DNA of 64,000 nucleotides from contig NC_021674.1 of assembly GCF_000247815.1 (NCBI RefSeq), forward strand, positions 11,044,793-11,108,792. The letters are read 5' to 3'. Below are positions 40,849 to 54,112 of the stretch, piece after piece. Source of the stretch: Ficedula albicollis (taxonomy: Eukaryota; Chordata; Aves; Passeriformes; Muscicapidae). Position numbers and translations under genes: made by a program. The stretch's first letter is position 1; the number at the start of each line of letters is the position of its first letter. The notes under the pieces were generated by a model, which saw only the letters and a program-made list of their open reading frames with translations, did no database searches and was not told the origin of the DNA.

Positions 40849-43266
40849 ATAGGGCACTGATAATATTGTAATGATGTATTACAATTAGTAATGATGTTCT
40901 AGTCAAAGACTGAAACTGTTTGGACTTGCAAGTATTTTTAGGAGTATTCAGCTACATGGTACCTGGTGTTGGACTGACTTAATGAGACAAACTTGCCACA
41001 CATGCCTGCAAGCATTCAAATGGATTCAACTAGGATTTAATATTGTCCATACATCTACATCCAAAAACTGTGTCTCCTTGCAACAAGCTTATGGAAAGGC
41101 CCAATTTAGTCTGTGTTTAGTGCTAGCTAGAGACAGGTCAGGAGATTTAGAGTTGACCATTTAAAGCAACGCTGACCTTAAATACCTTGCTTCTCTGACC
41201 TCTCTCATTTCTTGCCTGAATGGCATGATTCCAAACCAAATCTGGCCTGGGCCAGACAGATGCAAGCTCCTTTACTGGAATTTACAACACCCATTTCAAT
41301 CTGTCAAATTGCTTCTATCATTAAATACAAACCACAAGAAAAACATATATTAATACTTTTACAATTTCTTCAAATAGCTACACTCAGAACTGGAGATGTT
41401 TCCCTGTGACACTGTTGGGCTTTCTGTGTCTCAGAGAGATGATTTCAGCGCTTTCCCTGACACTAGCTATACCCTGGACATCTGTAACGGCACGTAAAAA
41501 ATCTTCTGCAATGGCTTCCTTATGTTTCTCTCTTTCCTCCTGTCTTTTGTGGTATGATTTTTTTCTGGGGTGTTTTCTTTTTCATTTATTTGTTTTTAAA
41601 ATTTTAATTTATATTGCATTTTTGCTTAAGAACAGCTTTACTGGGCTCACTAAAAGCTGCTGTAAATCACATTTTAGAAAAGACAGTGTTAAACAGCCCA
41701 AATATAAAAACTGGCTTGGAATAAGACCATGGTCCATCCGTGTCTTCACATAGCATGAAGTTGCAGGTAAAAGTCAGCATCAAATAGAGAAATAGCTCCC
41801 CTGACTTCATCTGACTTCATCTTTCTTTGTGTATTTTTCTTGTCCTGTCCTCAAGGCAGAGGGGAATAAGGCCCAGACAGCAGCAAAAGTATCTCCAACA
41901 CAACCCTCCTGTGTCTGGAAAGAACAAATTACCATTATTATCTCCCTGTCAGAGAAAAATCTTAGTCTCCACCACTAGGAGGAAAGGGATGAGAGGCTGC
42001 TAAAATAAAAAAGTTACTGAAAAACTGACTCTTGTCCATTTTATACCTTTTTCTAGTATGATAAAAAGATATACAGCCAATTACTGTTTTCTTCATGTTC
42101 AAAATGTTTGGCTTTATTTTACATTTTATTACCTTCTGGCAGAATCAAATTAGGTTCAAATTTTTGTACCTGGCCCATTTTTCTCAGCAAGCATAAGAAA
42201 GCAACCTCTAAATCCCATTAAGCAAGCATCTACTCAAGCAAACCTAATTCAAGCGTTCCTATTCACTTTAAAGTTCTCATTTCAGAGAAATTCTCATTTC
42301 CAGGAAATTTCTACTTGCTCCACCAGTCAGCATAACACAATATTATCAACATACTACCAAGCTTAGTTTGCTTTGGTGCCTACAGGTGGCAAGAGCGAGA
42401 GACCAGGCCATGCAGCTCTGGGGTAGGATGCTCTCAAAATACAGTCACCAACAGCTTCATGCCAAATCCAAAGATTAGGAAGCCCTGTGCCATTGCTGCC
42501 AAGGAGAAGCTGCTCCACAGCACTTACTGGTGAGCTCACTGATACTACTGCATTGCGGGCTTGCTACAGGAGGACACTCCAGCCCCACTGGATTTTGTGA
42601 TGGTGTCTTGAGATATCTCAGTATTTGAGATTGCAGTCAGTATATTAAAAAAAAAAAGAAAAAGACAAAAAAAAAAGGCATGGGAGGAAAGCAGAATCCA
42701 GGCAGAGAAAGGGAGAGTAGTCTGGTTTGGTTCAGTTTTGAAGGGACTTTTATTTTTTTCCCCTGAACTGAAACTGGTTGCATTTAGCTTGCAGCCCTGT
42801 TGGTATGGTGCAGATACAGTAATGATTAATGATGTGCCAAGTCGTTCAGAGAAATTCAATTCAGACCCACAGATATGTGTCAGTCCCCAAGAAACAAGAG
42901 CATTTTTTAAAACCGACCCACTAACCACCCATGAAAAGATTCAGGTAGTAGAGCACACTTGACCTTATTCTCAGTGGCAGCAGCAGGTCTGATTCCAAGG
43001 AGTTCCTTTCATTTCTTTAGTTTTCCTGCCTCAAAGCTTGAAAGGACACTGTCAGCTTCTGCTCCTCGGTAGTTTCCTAAATTTTCCAGATGATATTTTG
43101 TACAATGATGTGTCATTTCATGTTGTATCAATCACATTATAGCATGTCACTTAATATAGCATAAGGCAATATGATTGACACAATCTGAGATGACTTGTCA
43201 CAACACAGCACGTCAGCTGGGACTTTTATATGTTTTGGATTTATGTACACACAAACCAAGCCTCCA
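40849..43266. other. Unique noncoding DNA
   Basis: No gene or known transposon is recognised. The part at 43,080-43,210 has motif-dense AT-rich sequence (TGTATCAATCACATTATAG, AATATGATTGACACAATC) that could be a conserved noncoding element; this is untested. Confidence 0.4.
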
Positions 43267-43301
43267 AAGGGAGGGTGTGTAGAGAGAGGACACCCTCCCT
43301 T
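43267..43301. other. Perfect 12-bp stem-loop
   Basis: AAGGGAGGGTGT at 43267-43278 is exactly complementary to ACACCCTCCCTT at 43290-43301, with an 11-nt purine-rich loop. The right arm is followed by TCTTTAAAAG. It is too short for a normal microRNA precursor and no host transcript is known. Confidence 0.85.
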
Positions 43302-44798
43302 CTTTAAAAGTTTTCATAACACTTTCCATGGTGGTGATTGATAAGCATCTGTTAAATATACTGAAATTTCTCCTGTTATCTCTCTAGGCTACCTCTAATA
43401 ATAAACTATCAGAGCTTGAGTTTATTCCAACCTCTATTTATAATGGACACCTTCTCCTGGCATGTATTGTACCCTGTTCCTAGGAACAACCTTATTGTTA
43501 GGGAGTGGCATAACACAAAAACTCATTACAATTAACTACCTGTCCCTTGGTGGCATCTGAAGCTAATCCAGCTACCAGACAATTCATTTGGAATAACCTC
43601 ACAAAACGATCCCTAAGCAGCAGTAATTGGCTAATTCTCTCTGCTTATGGTTATGCTCATTATATTACAGGCAACTTTAAATCAGGCTGTCATCAGTAGT
43701 TCTTGCTGCCACCAAGGCAATTCAGAAGGATGAGTTACCACACCCATGACCACTTGTAGACCATCTACAGATGAAAAGTTCGATCCAGGAGCACTGGGAA
43801 GGTGGGAAATTCTGAGCCATGTTCCACAGGGGTTTGAGAACACAAACATAACTGCAATGGAAGCTGTAGAAATTACAGGACTGTAATTCCTGGTGAAAGA
43901 GAACAGCTTCTTAATGAAATTTTGAGGAAAGTAGGTTTGCCATAAGATCTTCAACAGTATAGTCTGGCATAGTAGCCCTAGCTGGACGCTGGAGCTTGAG
44001 TAATATTGATATATTTTCTGTGTTCTTAGGGCTTGGCTGTACAGCGAGGCACAGAACTCACCGGCTAATCAGCACCACAAAGAGAGCTCAGACATGTTTC
44101 AGTCTACCAGCCAGTTTCATGCTGTTCTGGCCCATGCCTTGATTCTCCATTTAGCAAACAGAGCTTGCACTTCACCGAGTGTTTTGAAGCTAGGACTCAC
44201 AAACAGCTGAAAGATGCCCTGTGATTATTGAAAAGTAGAGTACAGAAGAATTTCATGAGCGTGTTAAAGCAAACTGGCTCTTTCTTGAACTGCTGCCACT
44301 TTTTGCATCTGGGGAAATAACTTAAAGTGGCAACTGCACAGCCAGATGTTTCAAATTTATCATTTTTAAGGGGGGCAGGGGAAGGTGCAGGAGGGAGACT
44401 AGAGTTTGGGGGAATTATGGCACAGTGTGATGATACATAGAGATATTGGAACATACTCTAAATATGTCAACTCAGGTACCAGGAGTGGTACATTCTCTCC
44501 AAGACAGCTCAGTCATCAGACAAAAGCCATAGCAAAAACTACGTGATCGACTTAGTATCTCCAGCACAGAGATGAGACAATTCTGCCATGGCATATGGTA
44601 TATCCTTACCTGACAAGCAGCTGTAGGGAAGGCAGAAGTGCAGGTATCTGCAGATATGCCATCTCAGATTACATATGAGCAACGGTGCCTGGCCAGAAAT
44701 TCGATATCACATACTTGTTCTGAGGCTACAGAACTACAGAGGATGAACAAGGAAAATAGTAATTAGAATAGATTCGGATGAATTTTGTCTGTCCTCCT
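43302..44798. other. Unique noncoding DNA
   Basis: No gene or transposon is recognised. The stretch 43,540-43,680 (CAGTAATTGGCTAATTC, GGTTATGCTCATTATATTAC) resembles the motif-dense noncoding stretches elsewhere in the window. Confidence 0.4.
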
Positions 44799-44869
44799 CC
44801 CCCCCCCCCCCCCAAAAAAAAAAAAAAAACCCCCCCCCCCCCAAAAAAAAAAAAAAAAAAAAAAAAAAA
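44799..44869. repeat. Alternating C15-A16-C13-A27 homopolymers
   Basis: C run 44799-44813, A run 44814-44829, C run 44830-44842, A run 44843-44869. This is a second unusual cytosine homopolymer locus in the same window. The exact run lengths are likely to be unreliable. Confidence 0.95.
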
Positions 44870-45420
44870 GGGAATCTTCAAAGACCAAATGCTTCAGTTT
44901 TCCCCAATACATTTACCAGAGTTTTCTGCAACATGGCAGTTCTACTCATATTGCCCATCTGGTGAAACATTCTTTTAAAATTCAACATGCAAAGCTATTC
45001 AAAACCAGTCAATAATTGCGAATGAAGAAATGCACTGTTCTGTCATCAGTTTTTCTGCCAAGTACCACAATTTTTCCTGCTTCTTAACCTGCACTTACAG
45101 ATGGGGCAGAATCTCAGTGGCACAGAAAAAGCAAGAAGACTATAGAGATGACACTGAATAGGCACCACACTTAATTTGAAGTATTCCTAATCTGGGAAAT
45201 CAGAGTGTGTTTGTTTGACACAGCCTGACTTTTTCGTGGGGGTGGGAGAAGCCACAGAAGTGGAGAAAAAAAAATGTCTGCTCAAAGCTTCTACTATATC
45301 TAGCAGAGTCAATCCCTGAAGGCTCTGATGATGGACATATTGCTGGCCTAATTAGAGAGGTTGGTAACACCCCTGTGATGACATATTTAAGAAGCAAAAA
45401 ACTACATTTCAGACTTTGGT

Positions 45421-46661
45421 TTTCCGAGGGGTGGGGAGGCACCGTGGCCAGGGCCGTCCCAGTGTGACAGACGGCCTCGCAGACACCAGGCCACACAGCC
45501 AAGGCCATCTCAGCACAGCTGGCAGTGAACTTTGCCTGCTTAGCTGCTTTTAGCCAGCCGTGCTGTGAGCAGTAGGGCAGGAGTGGCAGCAGCAGTTTTT
45601 CCTTTTCGGTGCCCTGCATGAAGCCGGCGCTGCACGACCGCCACCACCCGCACAGCAGCGGCCGACAACGAGAGGTACGGTGAGCAATTCCCCAACACCA
45701 AGCCCAGATGAAATTAACCTTTCAGTGCTGCAAAACCCTATAAGGAATTTTCAAGATACAATTTGAGAACAAATGAACCTATGGACAATAATTTTTCTCC
45801 CCAGTCAGAGAAAAGGAAAAGATGAGGACAGTGAGGAGAACAACATAGCAACACTAAGGTTACTGAGAGGATGGAGTGGGAGGAGGTGCTCCAAACATCA
45901 GAGATAAGATTATTCTAAAAGTTGTGGTGAGAACTATAATACCACAAGCCATTTCCCTGTAATTCATGAAGTGTATGGGGGGATCCACTCACAGCCCATG
46001 AGTAAAGGTGCTCACGCTGGAGTGAGCAGAGCTAAAAAGTTGCAATCTAGTGGAAGACCCAAACAGAGAAAGAAGACCTCTGCTTCCAGAAAGGAAGAGG
46101 ACCTTTGCTTCCAAACTAGAACATCTCATCCTTGAAAGACTACACCCCATGAACTAATAACCCATGCATAACAGTTGTGGGAAGGCAGGTTTGCTCATTG
46201 GAGGGACTCACATTGCAGCAGGTCGGGCGGGACTCGTGAAAATTAGAACCACTCTGGAAAAGTTCACAGAGAACTGTCTCCCATGGGAAGGACACCATAG
46301 CACAGCAGTAAAAAGAAATTCCTTTTCCTAAGCAAACTGACGATTTTTAAAAGTAGCAGACTGACTAAAGATGTCATGTTTGTCTGCCTGAGCTGTTGGT
46401 GGGGAAGAGGGGAAAAGAAAGGTATTCTAAAAGTTTATTCTAGTTCTCATCACCCTCTTTTAATTCCATTAGTAATAAATTTTATTTATGCTGTTTAAAT
46501 TTGAGCCTATTTTGCCCTTAGTGCATCTTTCTGATCCTTATTTCAACTCCTAAGTCCTTTAGTTTTTCTTTCCCCCTCCTCTGCTCAACTATAGCAGAGG
46601 AGAATGTGTAAATGGTTTTTTGTGGGTGCCTGGCTTTTAGCCAATGTGAAACCATGACACA
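45421..46661 (+). mobile_element. Decayed avian endogenous-retrovirus LTR
   Basis: From about 45,840 the plus strand follows a layout I recall for long avian ERV LTRs: GGAGGAGGTGCTCC, repeated 'CTCACGCTGGAG'-like phrases, GAGAACTGTCTCCCATGGGA, an AATAAA at 46474-46479, GAGCCTATTTTGCCC, and a right end GTGGGTGCCTGGC...CCATGACACA at about 46661. That order fits a plus-strand solo LTR with many point changes and no internal coding region beside it. The left part (45,421-45,690) is GC-rich, is less certainly part of the element, and keeps about 16 CpGs. A 10-bp hairpin (CTCCTCTGCT / AGCAGAGGAG, 7-nt loop) lies at 46576-46602. Family and boundaries are from memory and are approximate. Confidence 0.55.
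45604..45685 (+). promoter_or_regulatory. CpG-rich block with splice-donor-like end
   Basis: About ten CpGs occur in roughly 75 bp, against near-absence elsewhere in the window. The block ends in GAGAG|GTACGG and TACG|GTGAGC, two overlapping donor-like sites at 45674/45675 and 45679/45680. An ATG at 45618 is open up to the donors and for only about 21 codons in all. It could be an LTR-derived promoter with a first exon, or simply the least-decayed part of the LTR. Confidence 0.25.
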
Positions 46662-49600
46662 GAGATCTCAAAAGCGCAGAGTGTAAAATGGAAGAAAAGA
46701 CCCCTTCCTTGGTCAGTTATTGCCACCACTCTCAGAATGACCAGCTTAGCATATTTAGCTCATCATAAATAGCAGCTACAATAAAAGACAATAAAAGACC
46801 AGTAGGACTTCTTTTTTCCTTGCTGAAGAATAATCAAAAATCCAAAGGCAGAGAGATCAGATCTGAGAATTTCCCCAAATTTTCCCATAGACACAATCCT
46901 AATCCTCATCAGTGAGGCAACACTCACCTCTGCTGTACTTGTCCCATCCCACAGTACCTGGTCCTTGGCTCTGAGAGGCACTTTTTCCCCGGAGTAAACC
47001 ACCTGAGCTAGGAAAAGATTTAGTACACAAGTCAGTCACAGAACAGGCACTTGACTATGAGACAGACATTGCATCTGCAAGGAAATGCTTTTCTTCTCTT
47101 CTTCTGCAGAGGCAAAGCTCTCAGTTTTACACAAGCCTTGGATGTTGCTTATTGCTGGGCATTACTTCATGTTTTAGAGAGAGAAGCCTCCTTTTCAAGA
47201 GTTTTTCTGGATTGCAAAAAGACAAGATGGAAGGAAAGAAAAGAAAAAGCCACTGTAGATTGAGAATCATACCCCAAGGGCACATGAAGAGTTGTACAAA
47301 GGACACAGCACAACAACTAGAGCCTCCTCACCTCCAAGCTGTGGCAGGTATGAATGCACTCTCCCTTATGCTATACACTCATGAGAAATTCTCCAGTTTA
47401 CAAAATTATGTTTTAAAGGCTGTATCAGTTTCCTGAGAGAATGAAGCATAAAGTTAGTGCAGAGGGACAGCAGAGAGCAGGGACAAGCCAGCAGGTTTGG
47501 GAACCTAAAAGAGCTAAGCAGACAACCATTCCATTTGGTTAGGTGCACATTGCACATTGCATTTCTTGTGGTGGTTGAAGCAGTGCCCTGACACTCAGCA
47601 CCTTTTTGCAGCAGCACTTGTCTGAGATAACTTGTTTCCACATGGTTGTCACAGAGCTGGCCAGAGAATTCAGCAGGTTAAAAATAACCATGCAAATAAA
47701 ACCAACAGTATTTGGGTTAAATATAATCCAAACTGTCATCACTGCCAGGAAAATACTGTGCAGAGTCACTCACGGGGACAGCATCAGAGCCAAATTTTCT
47801 CTGGAGCTCCTAGTCAGTATGATAAGAAGGTGTCATCATGAAAGGCACTTATTACTACCTTCCCCTCATATCATGTAAACTGAGAAGGCTTAATCCCCAC
47901 AGAGTACATCTACAGCATAAAAAGGTTCTTTTTGTTGCACATAACCTGCATATAAATTTAGGCCAATACAATGACATACATAACGGAACCCAATCTCAAA
48001 GTTTTTTTATGGGTTTGGTTTTTCATATGGTCAGTGCCATTATTTTCACATATTTCAATGGGAGAAAGCTGGAGCTGGCCTTTTCAAATACATCACCCAG
48101 CTGATGCACAGCTAGTACTGAGCACAAAGCCAACTGGTTTTCAAGTTTCTGCATAAGCCCCTAAAATCACCTTATGCAGTGCATTGAGCAAGAGCAGGAA
48201 CAATTTGGCTTGGTAGGTTTATCCAAGTATTCTCCCAGACAGTTTCAGCTCAATGGGCTGAACTGCCAGTTAGTTATTAAGGACATTGATGTTCCTGATT
48301 TGAAAAACCTTGGAGCCAAAAAGCCTATGGCAAAGCCATGTCCAGATTCAACACAACGGTCATGTGAAACTTGATTTGAATGCAGTGGGAGCACCTTCCT
48401 TCATCCTCAAGGATTTTTCAGCCTTCAAGTTTCTACTTTGCATTTCTCAACAGAACAAAGCCTACTTCTCCAAGCAAATCTTCGGTCAATATAGTCAAGT
48501 TTCACACCAGTTTCTCATTAAAATATCCCACAGAACTTCTAATTTGATGCAACTTCAATGCTCATGGTTATCTGAAACTGATGTAATGAGCATCAAAAGT
48601 GGATCAAAGCCCCATCAGCAGAATATTTAGAAAAGCAGGAGTAAGTTTGCAGGTTTTGTTTAAGCAGTGATTCAATTTCAGTTGTTAATAGCCTGTTTGC
48701 AAGGGCTTGCAGGTTTGATTGCCAGCATCCCACTAGGTTTTAGATGAAGTTAAGCGTGGCTTAGTATTATATCCTTAAGTGAAGGTAATATCATCACAAG
48801 CTCTGCAATGACCTCAGTAAATTTACAAATCATGATTCGACCTTCCATGAATATTTCTGCTTCTCTGTATTGAAATGTTAACATCACTTCAAGCTCCTCT
48901 CTATAGTTTAACTACATCTTCAGTCTGGCATAAATAATGAGTAAACATTTTTATTGATGAGCTAAAATTATCACCAATATTTCATTTATATAATTTGATG
49001 GAATAAGGGAACAATAAATTCTTCCCCTCTAAGTATAATAAGAGATTGCTCTTAATGCTGCTCTGACAAAAACGCTGCAAGAGTAGAGCCTGCATCACAG
49101 GCAGCTTGCTGCCGTGGAAAACTGACTTGAATTAAAACAGTTAAGGCATTCAAGAGGGGAACTGCCTGGAACAATTCTTAGCAAAATATTTCTTTTGATC
49201 AAAAAATGCTGATTGTGTGGGAATATTTCACAGGGATATCTATTTCAATGAAGTTTTTAAAAGGAAGATCTCTGAGGCCTGGGCTGAACTGTTCTGTCGC
49301 TGGGAAGGAGAAAAAAAATCATAAACCTGACTTCTTCCACAGAATTACCTCCTGTGAAATGCTCAAGAGCTATTGCCTCTGTCCTAATGAAGAAGAAAAA
49401 CAAATACTTAAAAACATCAAAAATTATTGCAAACACTATTATTCTCTGGTTGGCCACACACTGAAAGGCTGTTGCTGACTCCAGGTATTACAGAACTTGT
49501 GGCATGCAAATCTAGACCACCCAGTGATGTGAAGTCTGTATCTATAATATAAATTTCTGCACGACTTTTAAGATCAGATTGCACACAGAGGGAGTGGGAT

Positions 49601-49919
49601 GGATATAATATTTTCTTTTATAAAATTTAAAATATTGTTATACATTTCCTTTCCAATAGCAGTCCAACACAAGCCAATCAAATGAGTGTGGTACAAAGAG
49701 CTTAACAGTGAAACAGCCACTGAACATGACTACTGATGCAGGAAGATCAGCTGTGAGGAGGTAAAGATATGTAAAAACCCCCAAAACGAGAAATCTAACA
49801 AGTATTGTATCTTTTACTTCACTTTGTACTAGTACTTTAAGCACTTTTTTTTGAAGTGTACAAGAGCTGACGTAAAGGACCTTGAAGGTTTTACCTCAGA
49901 TGAAATGTTTGCATAATTT
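46662..49919. other. Unique noncoding DNA
   Basis: A good acceptor-like site (CTTCTCTTCTTCTGCAG) at 47093-47109 is followed by 238 open bases and a donor-like GCAG|GTATGA at 47347/47348. The encoded peptide is unremarkable, so it is listed only as a finding. Nothing else is recognised. Confidence 0.4.
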
Positions 49920-49941
49920 AAAAAAAAAAAAAAAAAAAAAA
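49920..49941. repeat. A22 homopolymer
   Basis: A run of 22 adenines after GCATAATTT. No AATAAA signal or retrocopy body precedes it, so it is scored as a plain homopolymer. Confidence 0.9.
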
Positions 49942-52900
49942 GTATTTTCCCCCTTTCACAGTGAAATTTCTCTTAACAAGGTCCTCAGAGGAACTACCGA
50001 GGGAGGCTCTGCACCCACTTCTTGCCTCCTTTCACTCTGCCCCACTGCTTTAATTTCTTATCATGCCCTTCTTGGTCTCTAGCACCTCACCAAGGAGCTC
50101 ATCAATCCTCTGGCATTTTCCACTGACCTTTCCCATACCACTCCAGCTGTCTCTGGAGCTCAGTTCTCAGGCTTCACTACTCCAGGTTTCCCTAGTTGCA
50201 GCATGAGCAGTCATAGAGCATGATCTCTTCTGCCATGTTTCATTGCAAAACAACAAGTATTAACACTGGAGTTTTTATCCATTACGTTTTTGAAAAATCA
50301 TATACTACAGCAGTGGGGCACTCAGCAGCAAAACCAGCAAACACCAGAGATGATGATGATGTACATCACCAGAGAACAGAGTCCCCTGATCCTTCTGCAG
50401 AAAAATATCCAAGGAAATTTCAAAATGTTAATGGAAGTTGTTTGCCTCATATTGCATTCAGTAAATCCAGATTTCTTCGGGCTCCTGGAGGCATGTTTCA
50501 GAGGCACACACTCTGCTTCCCTGGGAAAGCCATGTTGTTGACTGCAGGGAGAATAATCACAGGAACTCAACCGATGATTCTCATGATAGGGCATGAAGTG
50601 GGGGTGGAGGGAGAAGCAATTTTCTTAGCTAACCATGTCCCAAGCCTTTAAGAGCTTAATAAGATTACAACCAATATCTTGAATTATATTGTGAAATAAA
50701 CAGGTAGCCAGAACAGAGCACAAAGCTCAAGATTTATGGGCTAATAATAGGTGACCTTCAAGAGGAAGGTTGCTGCAGGCAGTACTCACTGAAGTCCTTT
50801 GCAAGAGCAGCCTCAAGCAATCAGTGCTAACCCTGAGGTGATGAAGGCATGGAGCACATGCATCACTGGAAAGCCATCTCTGCTCCCAGAGCAACCATAA
50901 ATGAAAGAAATAGTGCCATGAGAATTGAAACTAATGAAGTCTGTTTTCTTTTTTATTTGGTTCTTGTGGTTGATTGACTTCTGTGTCTAAGACAGCACAA
51001 GAGTCTGAAAGTTTTCTGGCAGCAGAGTATTATGAGATGCCTTCCTGTGTGAATTCTCTGGTGTTAAATGACTTGTGAACACACACTGAAACCATGCCAC
51101 TGAAACCATGCATCCGATAAATGCTCTGTTAGTGTGACTCTTCCCTATCCGGTTTCTTATTTTCCCCAACACTGGGGAAAGCTAGTTACTTCTGAATTTA
51201 AAACTCTTATTTCACACAGGATTAAAAATGGACCAAACTGTTATATGAAATAAGGGGGAGGCACATGCCTCAGATATACACAGAATGCAGATAACATTGA
51301 TTTTCCTTCAAAGCTAAATTGACAGCTGGCTATTCAGAGCATTTATTTATATTCTTAGTGTCAGTGAAAGGATTCAGTGATGATGTTTTCTGAAGAAAGC
51401 AACAAGTTCATCTTATGACCTCTAGTAAGTGATCAAGGGACATCATAGTCCCCCATGACAGTTTGTGCAAATATCACAAGTCAAAGGCAATGTATAAAAG
51501 TTTGTTTTGCTGATAAAACCAGGGGAGTTGGTTGCCCATACTGAAGGACCTGTCTCAGGCCAGTCTCTACAGACCCGGTAAGCAGATGCAGAAATTTCAT
51601 TACTTCACATGCAACAAGAAGCCATCTCAGCAAACAGGTTCAGACAAGGGCCATAAAGCAACTTCCCAACACCTTTAAAACCACAAGCTCCTCCACATCA
51701 GCGCAAGCAGGATGGGCACAGAAGAAATGACAGGTCATAGTAAAGAACTTGTGATTTTCAGTTCTGAGACAGAATATGCTGCTAAGTTCCAGTCCTACTA
51801 ATATGACAATTTTAACAAATCCTCTTTACAAGAAGGAAAGAAAGAAAAAAATTAAGGTGAGATACAGAGTAGAAAACCCTTTGGCAGACCAATTGTCTTG
51901 ATATAACTGAGTAGTATAAATCAGAGGTAGCACCTAGTCCAGCAGTGCTGGTTTTCTGTGCTGAACCACAAACCAGTCACTAACAGATTTTATGCAGAGC
52001 TGGAACATATTGCTGAGTCCCACTCTCCCTCCTCACCAAGTCAACTGCAGATATATTAGTCCCGAAGGCCTCTACTTGAAATTTCCATCAACTTTTCTGA
52101 AAATAAAACAAGCTCAGTAACCAGTACCATCTTTTAAGAAACTATGATCAAAACCAGGGATTCAGCAACGGAAGTAACAGACATTGGTTAGCCAGGCGGC
52201 TGAGTTTTACTTATTCCCAAACCTGTACTATGAGGAAAGATAAAACACAGACCACTCTCTGTTGCAATTAATCCCAAAGGTTAATTTTGTTGCAGGCATA
52301 TTGTAAACAAAGGGGATATTTATTTCAGAGTCCAAGTCACAACAGAGGGAAGGCAAAGAGAAGGCACTTTGCACTGTGGATTAAGAGAAGGCTGCAAGAC
52401 TGGTGAGGCCAGTGCTGACAGATTCCCTTATTAAAAAGTGTAGCTTTGTGGAAGGCCTGCCATTGATGGCTCTCATGCAGCCCAACTTCAGAAAACCAGG
52501 CACAATTGGCAGACTGTGCTGTGGCAGGGACAGTGGGGCTAAGGGGCACTTCTAATTTGTCAAAGTTGTATCTAATTCCACTGAACAAAGTTCGCAAAGA
52601 GAGATGAGCAGAATCCACAAATGATTGTTCATTCACCAAGCCCTGATGGAAAGATAGGCCAGCGCACAGCTTGGGCTTTGTAGAGTAACCTGAGCTTCTT
52701 CAATCAACTTTGGATAATTCTGCCTTGTGGGCATAACAGTTTTCCTTGTTTCTTCTTTAATAGGATTATTCCTTACAATATTAAAAAGATAACATCAGTG
52801 TCTTTCAGTGTCCCCATAAACTGTTTCTAGCTATATGAATGGATGCTTCAGGTGGTTTAGTAACTATTTCTGTTATAGACTTAGGGAAGTGAAGATCTAA

Positions 52901-54112
52901 GGGAAGAGCATTTGTTCTGTGAATAAATTAAAATCTCAAACTTCTTTGTAAAAGGTAGATACTCAAAACTGACACATTTAGAGCAAAAAAGAAGAAACTT
53001 ATTATGCTGAGCACGACTGTGAACCAGGCCCTGAATTCACTCTATTGATGGGAAAGTCTTGTCAAGACCAGGCAAACAACAGTCCAGTACTTATAGTTGG
53101 AGAAGGCTTTTCATTTACAGCAATGGGTGTTGGATCAGGCCTCAAGTACCCTGTTCTTAGACAAGAAAGACAATTAATGCCTATTAAAAAAAGATATTGC
53201 TCCAAATAAAAGAGAAGCCATAATATATCCTGACTTAATGGTATTTTCAGGAGACAAGAAGGAAGAAGGCGAACACCTTCTCCATTCCTTTTCTCTCCAA
53301 GGAAAAAGAAAATCTGTTATTTTAAAAAAGTGTCACCTTATCATATTATATTATTATCTAGCAATGATTTCATTTCCGTGCTCATACATTATTTTAACTG
53401 CAGCAGCCCTCACTGAGACTGTATGAAGGTAAGACTGAATAGAACATGGGTGTCTTAATGCAGCAAATTAGGCAACCAAAATCAGCATCCACTTTGAACC
53501 AAAATTTAAATGAAATCAAATAAAAACTGAATGGTTTGCAGCTGCAAAACACTTTTATAAAATTAAGTGTGGGAAAGTTAAGGAACTTGCCTTAAAAGTT
53601 TCTCTCGGCAGTGTTTTCATTTTCTAAGGTACCTTATTTGGACAAGCTGATGCACTGCTCTTTGCTTCATTTCAAATCAAGCCACAGCAAGATGACCATA
53701 TAACATTGAATTTGTCTTCACCTGGATCTCCTACACAGTGCTCTAACACAAATCTGGTCATTGAAAATTACTGCTTACTGGAAGGCAGAACAAGTTTTGC
53801 CTGGAAATATGTTTCAGATCCCAACACTGTTTATGGGTTTTCAGCAACCTCAGCAGACCCATACTCTCCCTACATCAAACAGACCACAGACTGGATTCCT
53901 GGGATGTTATCCTCATAAGGATGACATAAAAGCATTTGCTTGATGCTATAATTTTGCTTAAATGTGGTGCCCACATTTTTAAGTGTGGCTAGTAAATTCA
54001 GGTGCAACTCAGAATTTTATTATATATCACATAAGCAATCTCATTTAGGGACCACCTATTTAACAACCTATAGTTTGAAATAGCCAAAATTATCACAAAT
54101 TTGGTTTTGAGG
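49942..54112. other. Unique noncoding DNA
   Basis: The longest open frame (143 codons, 50220-50651 plus strand) has no recognisable domain, and a second plus-strand frame overlaps it. A 14-bp phrase (CACTGAAACCATGC) is doubled at about 51083-51112. No transposon is recognised. Confidence 0.4.

Noticed and set aside
45200..45619. 139-codon minus-strand open frame
   Set aside because: It overlaps the GC-rich left end of the LTR-like element, where long frames occur by composition alone.
49920..49941. Poly-A tail of a processed retrocopy
   Set aside because: No upstream coding remnant, no AATAAA signal and no flanking target-site duplication could be seen.
50220..50651. 143-codon plus-strand open frame
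   Set aside because: A second frame of 83 codons overlaps it and the peptide has no recognisable motif; it is likely chance.
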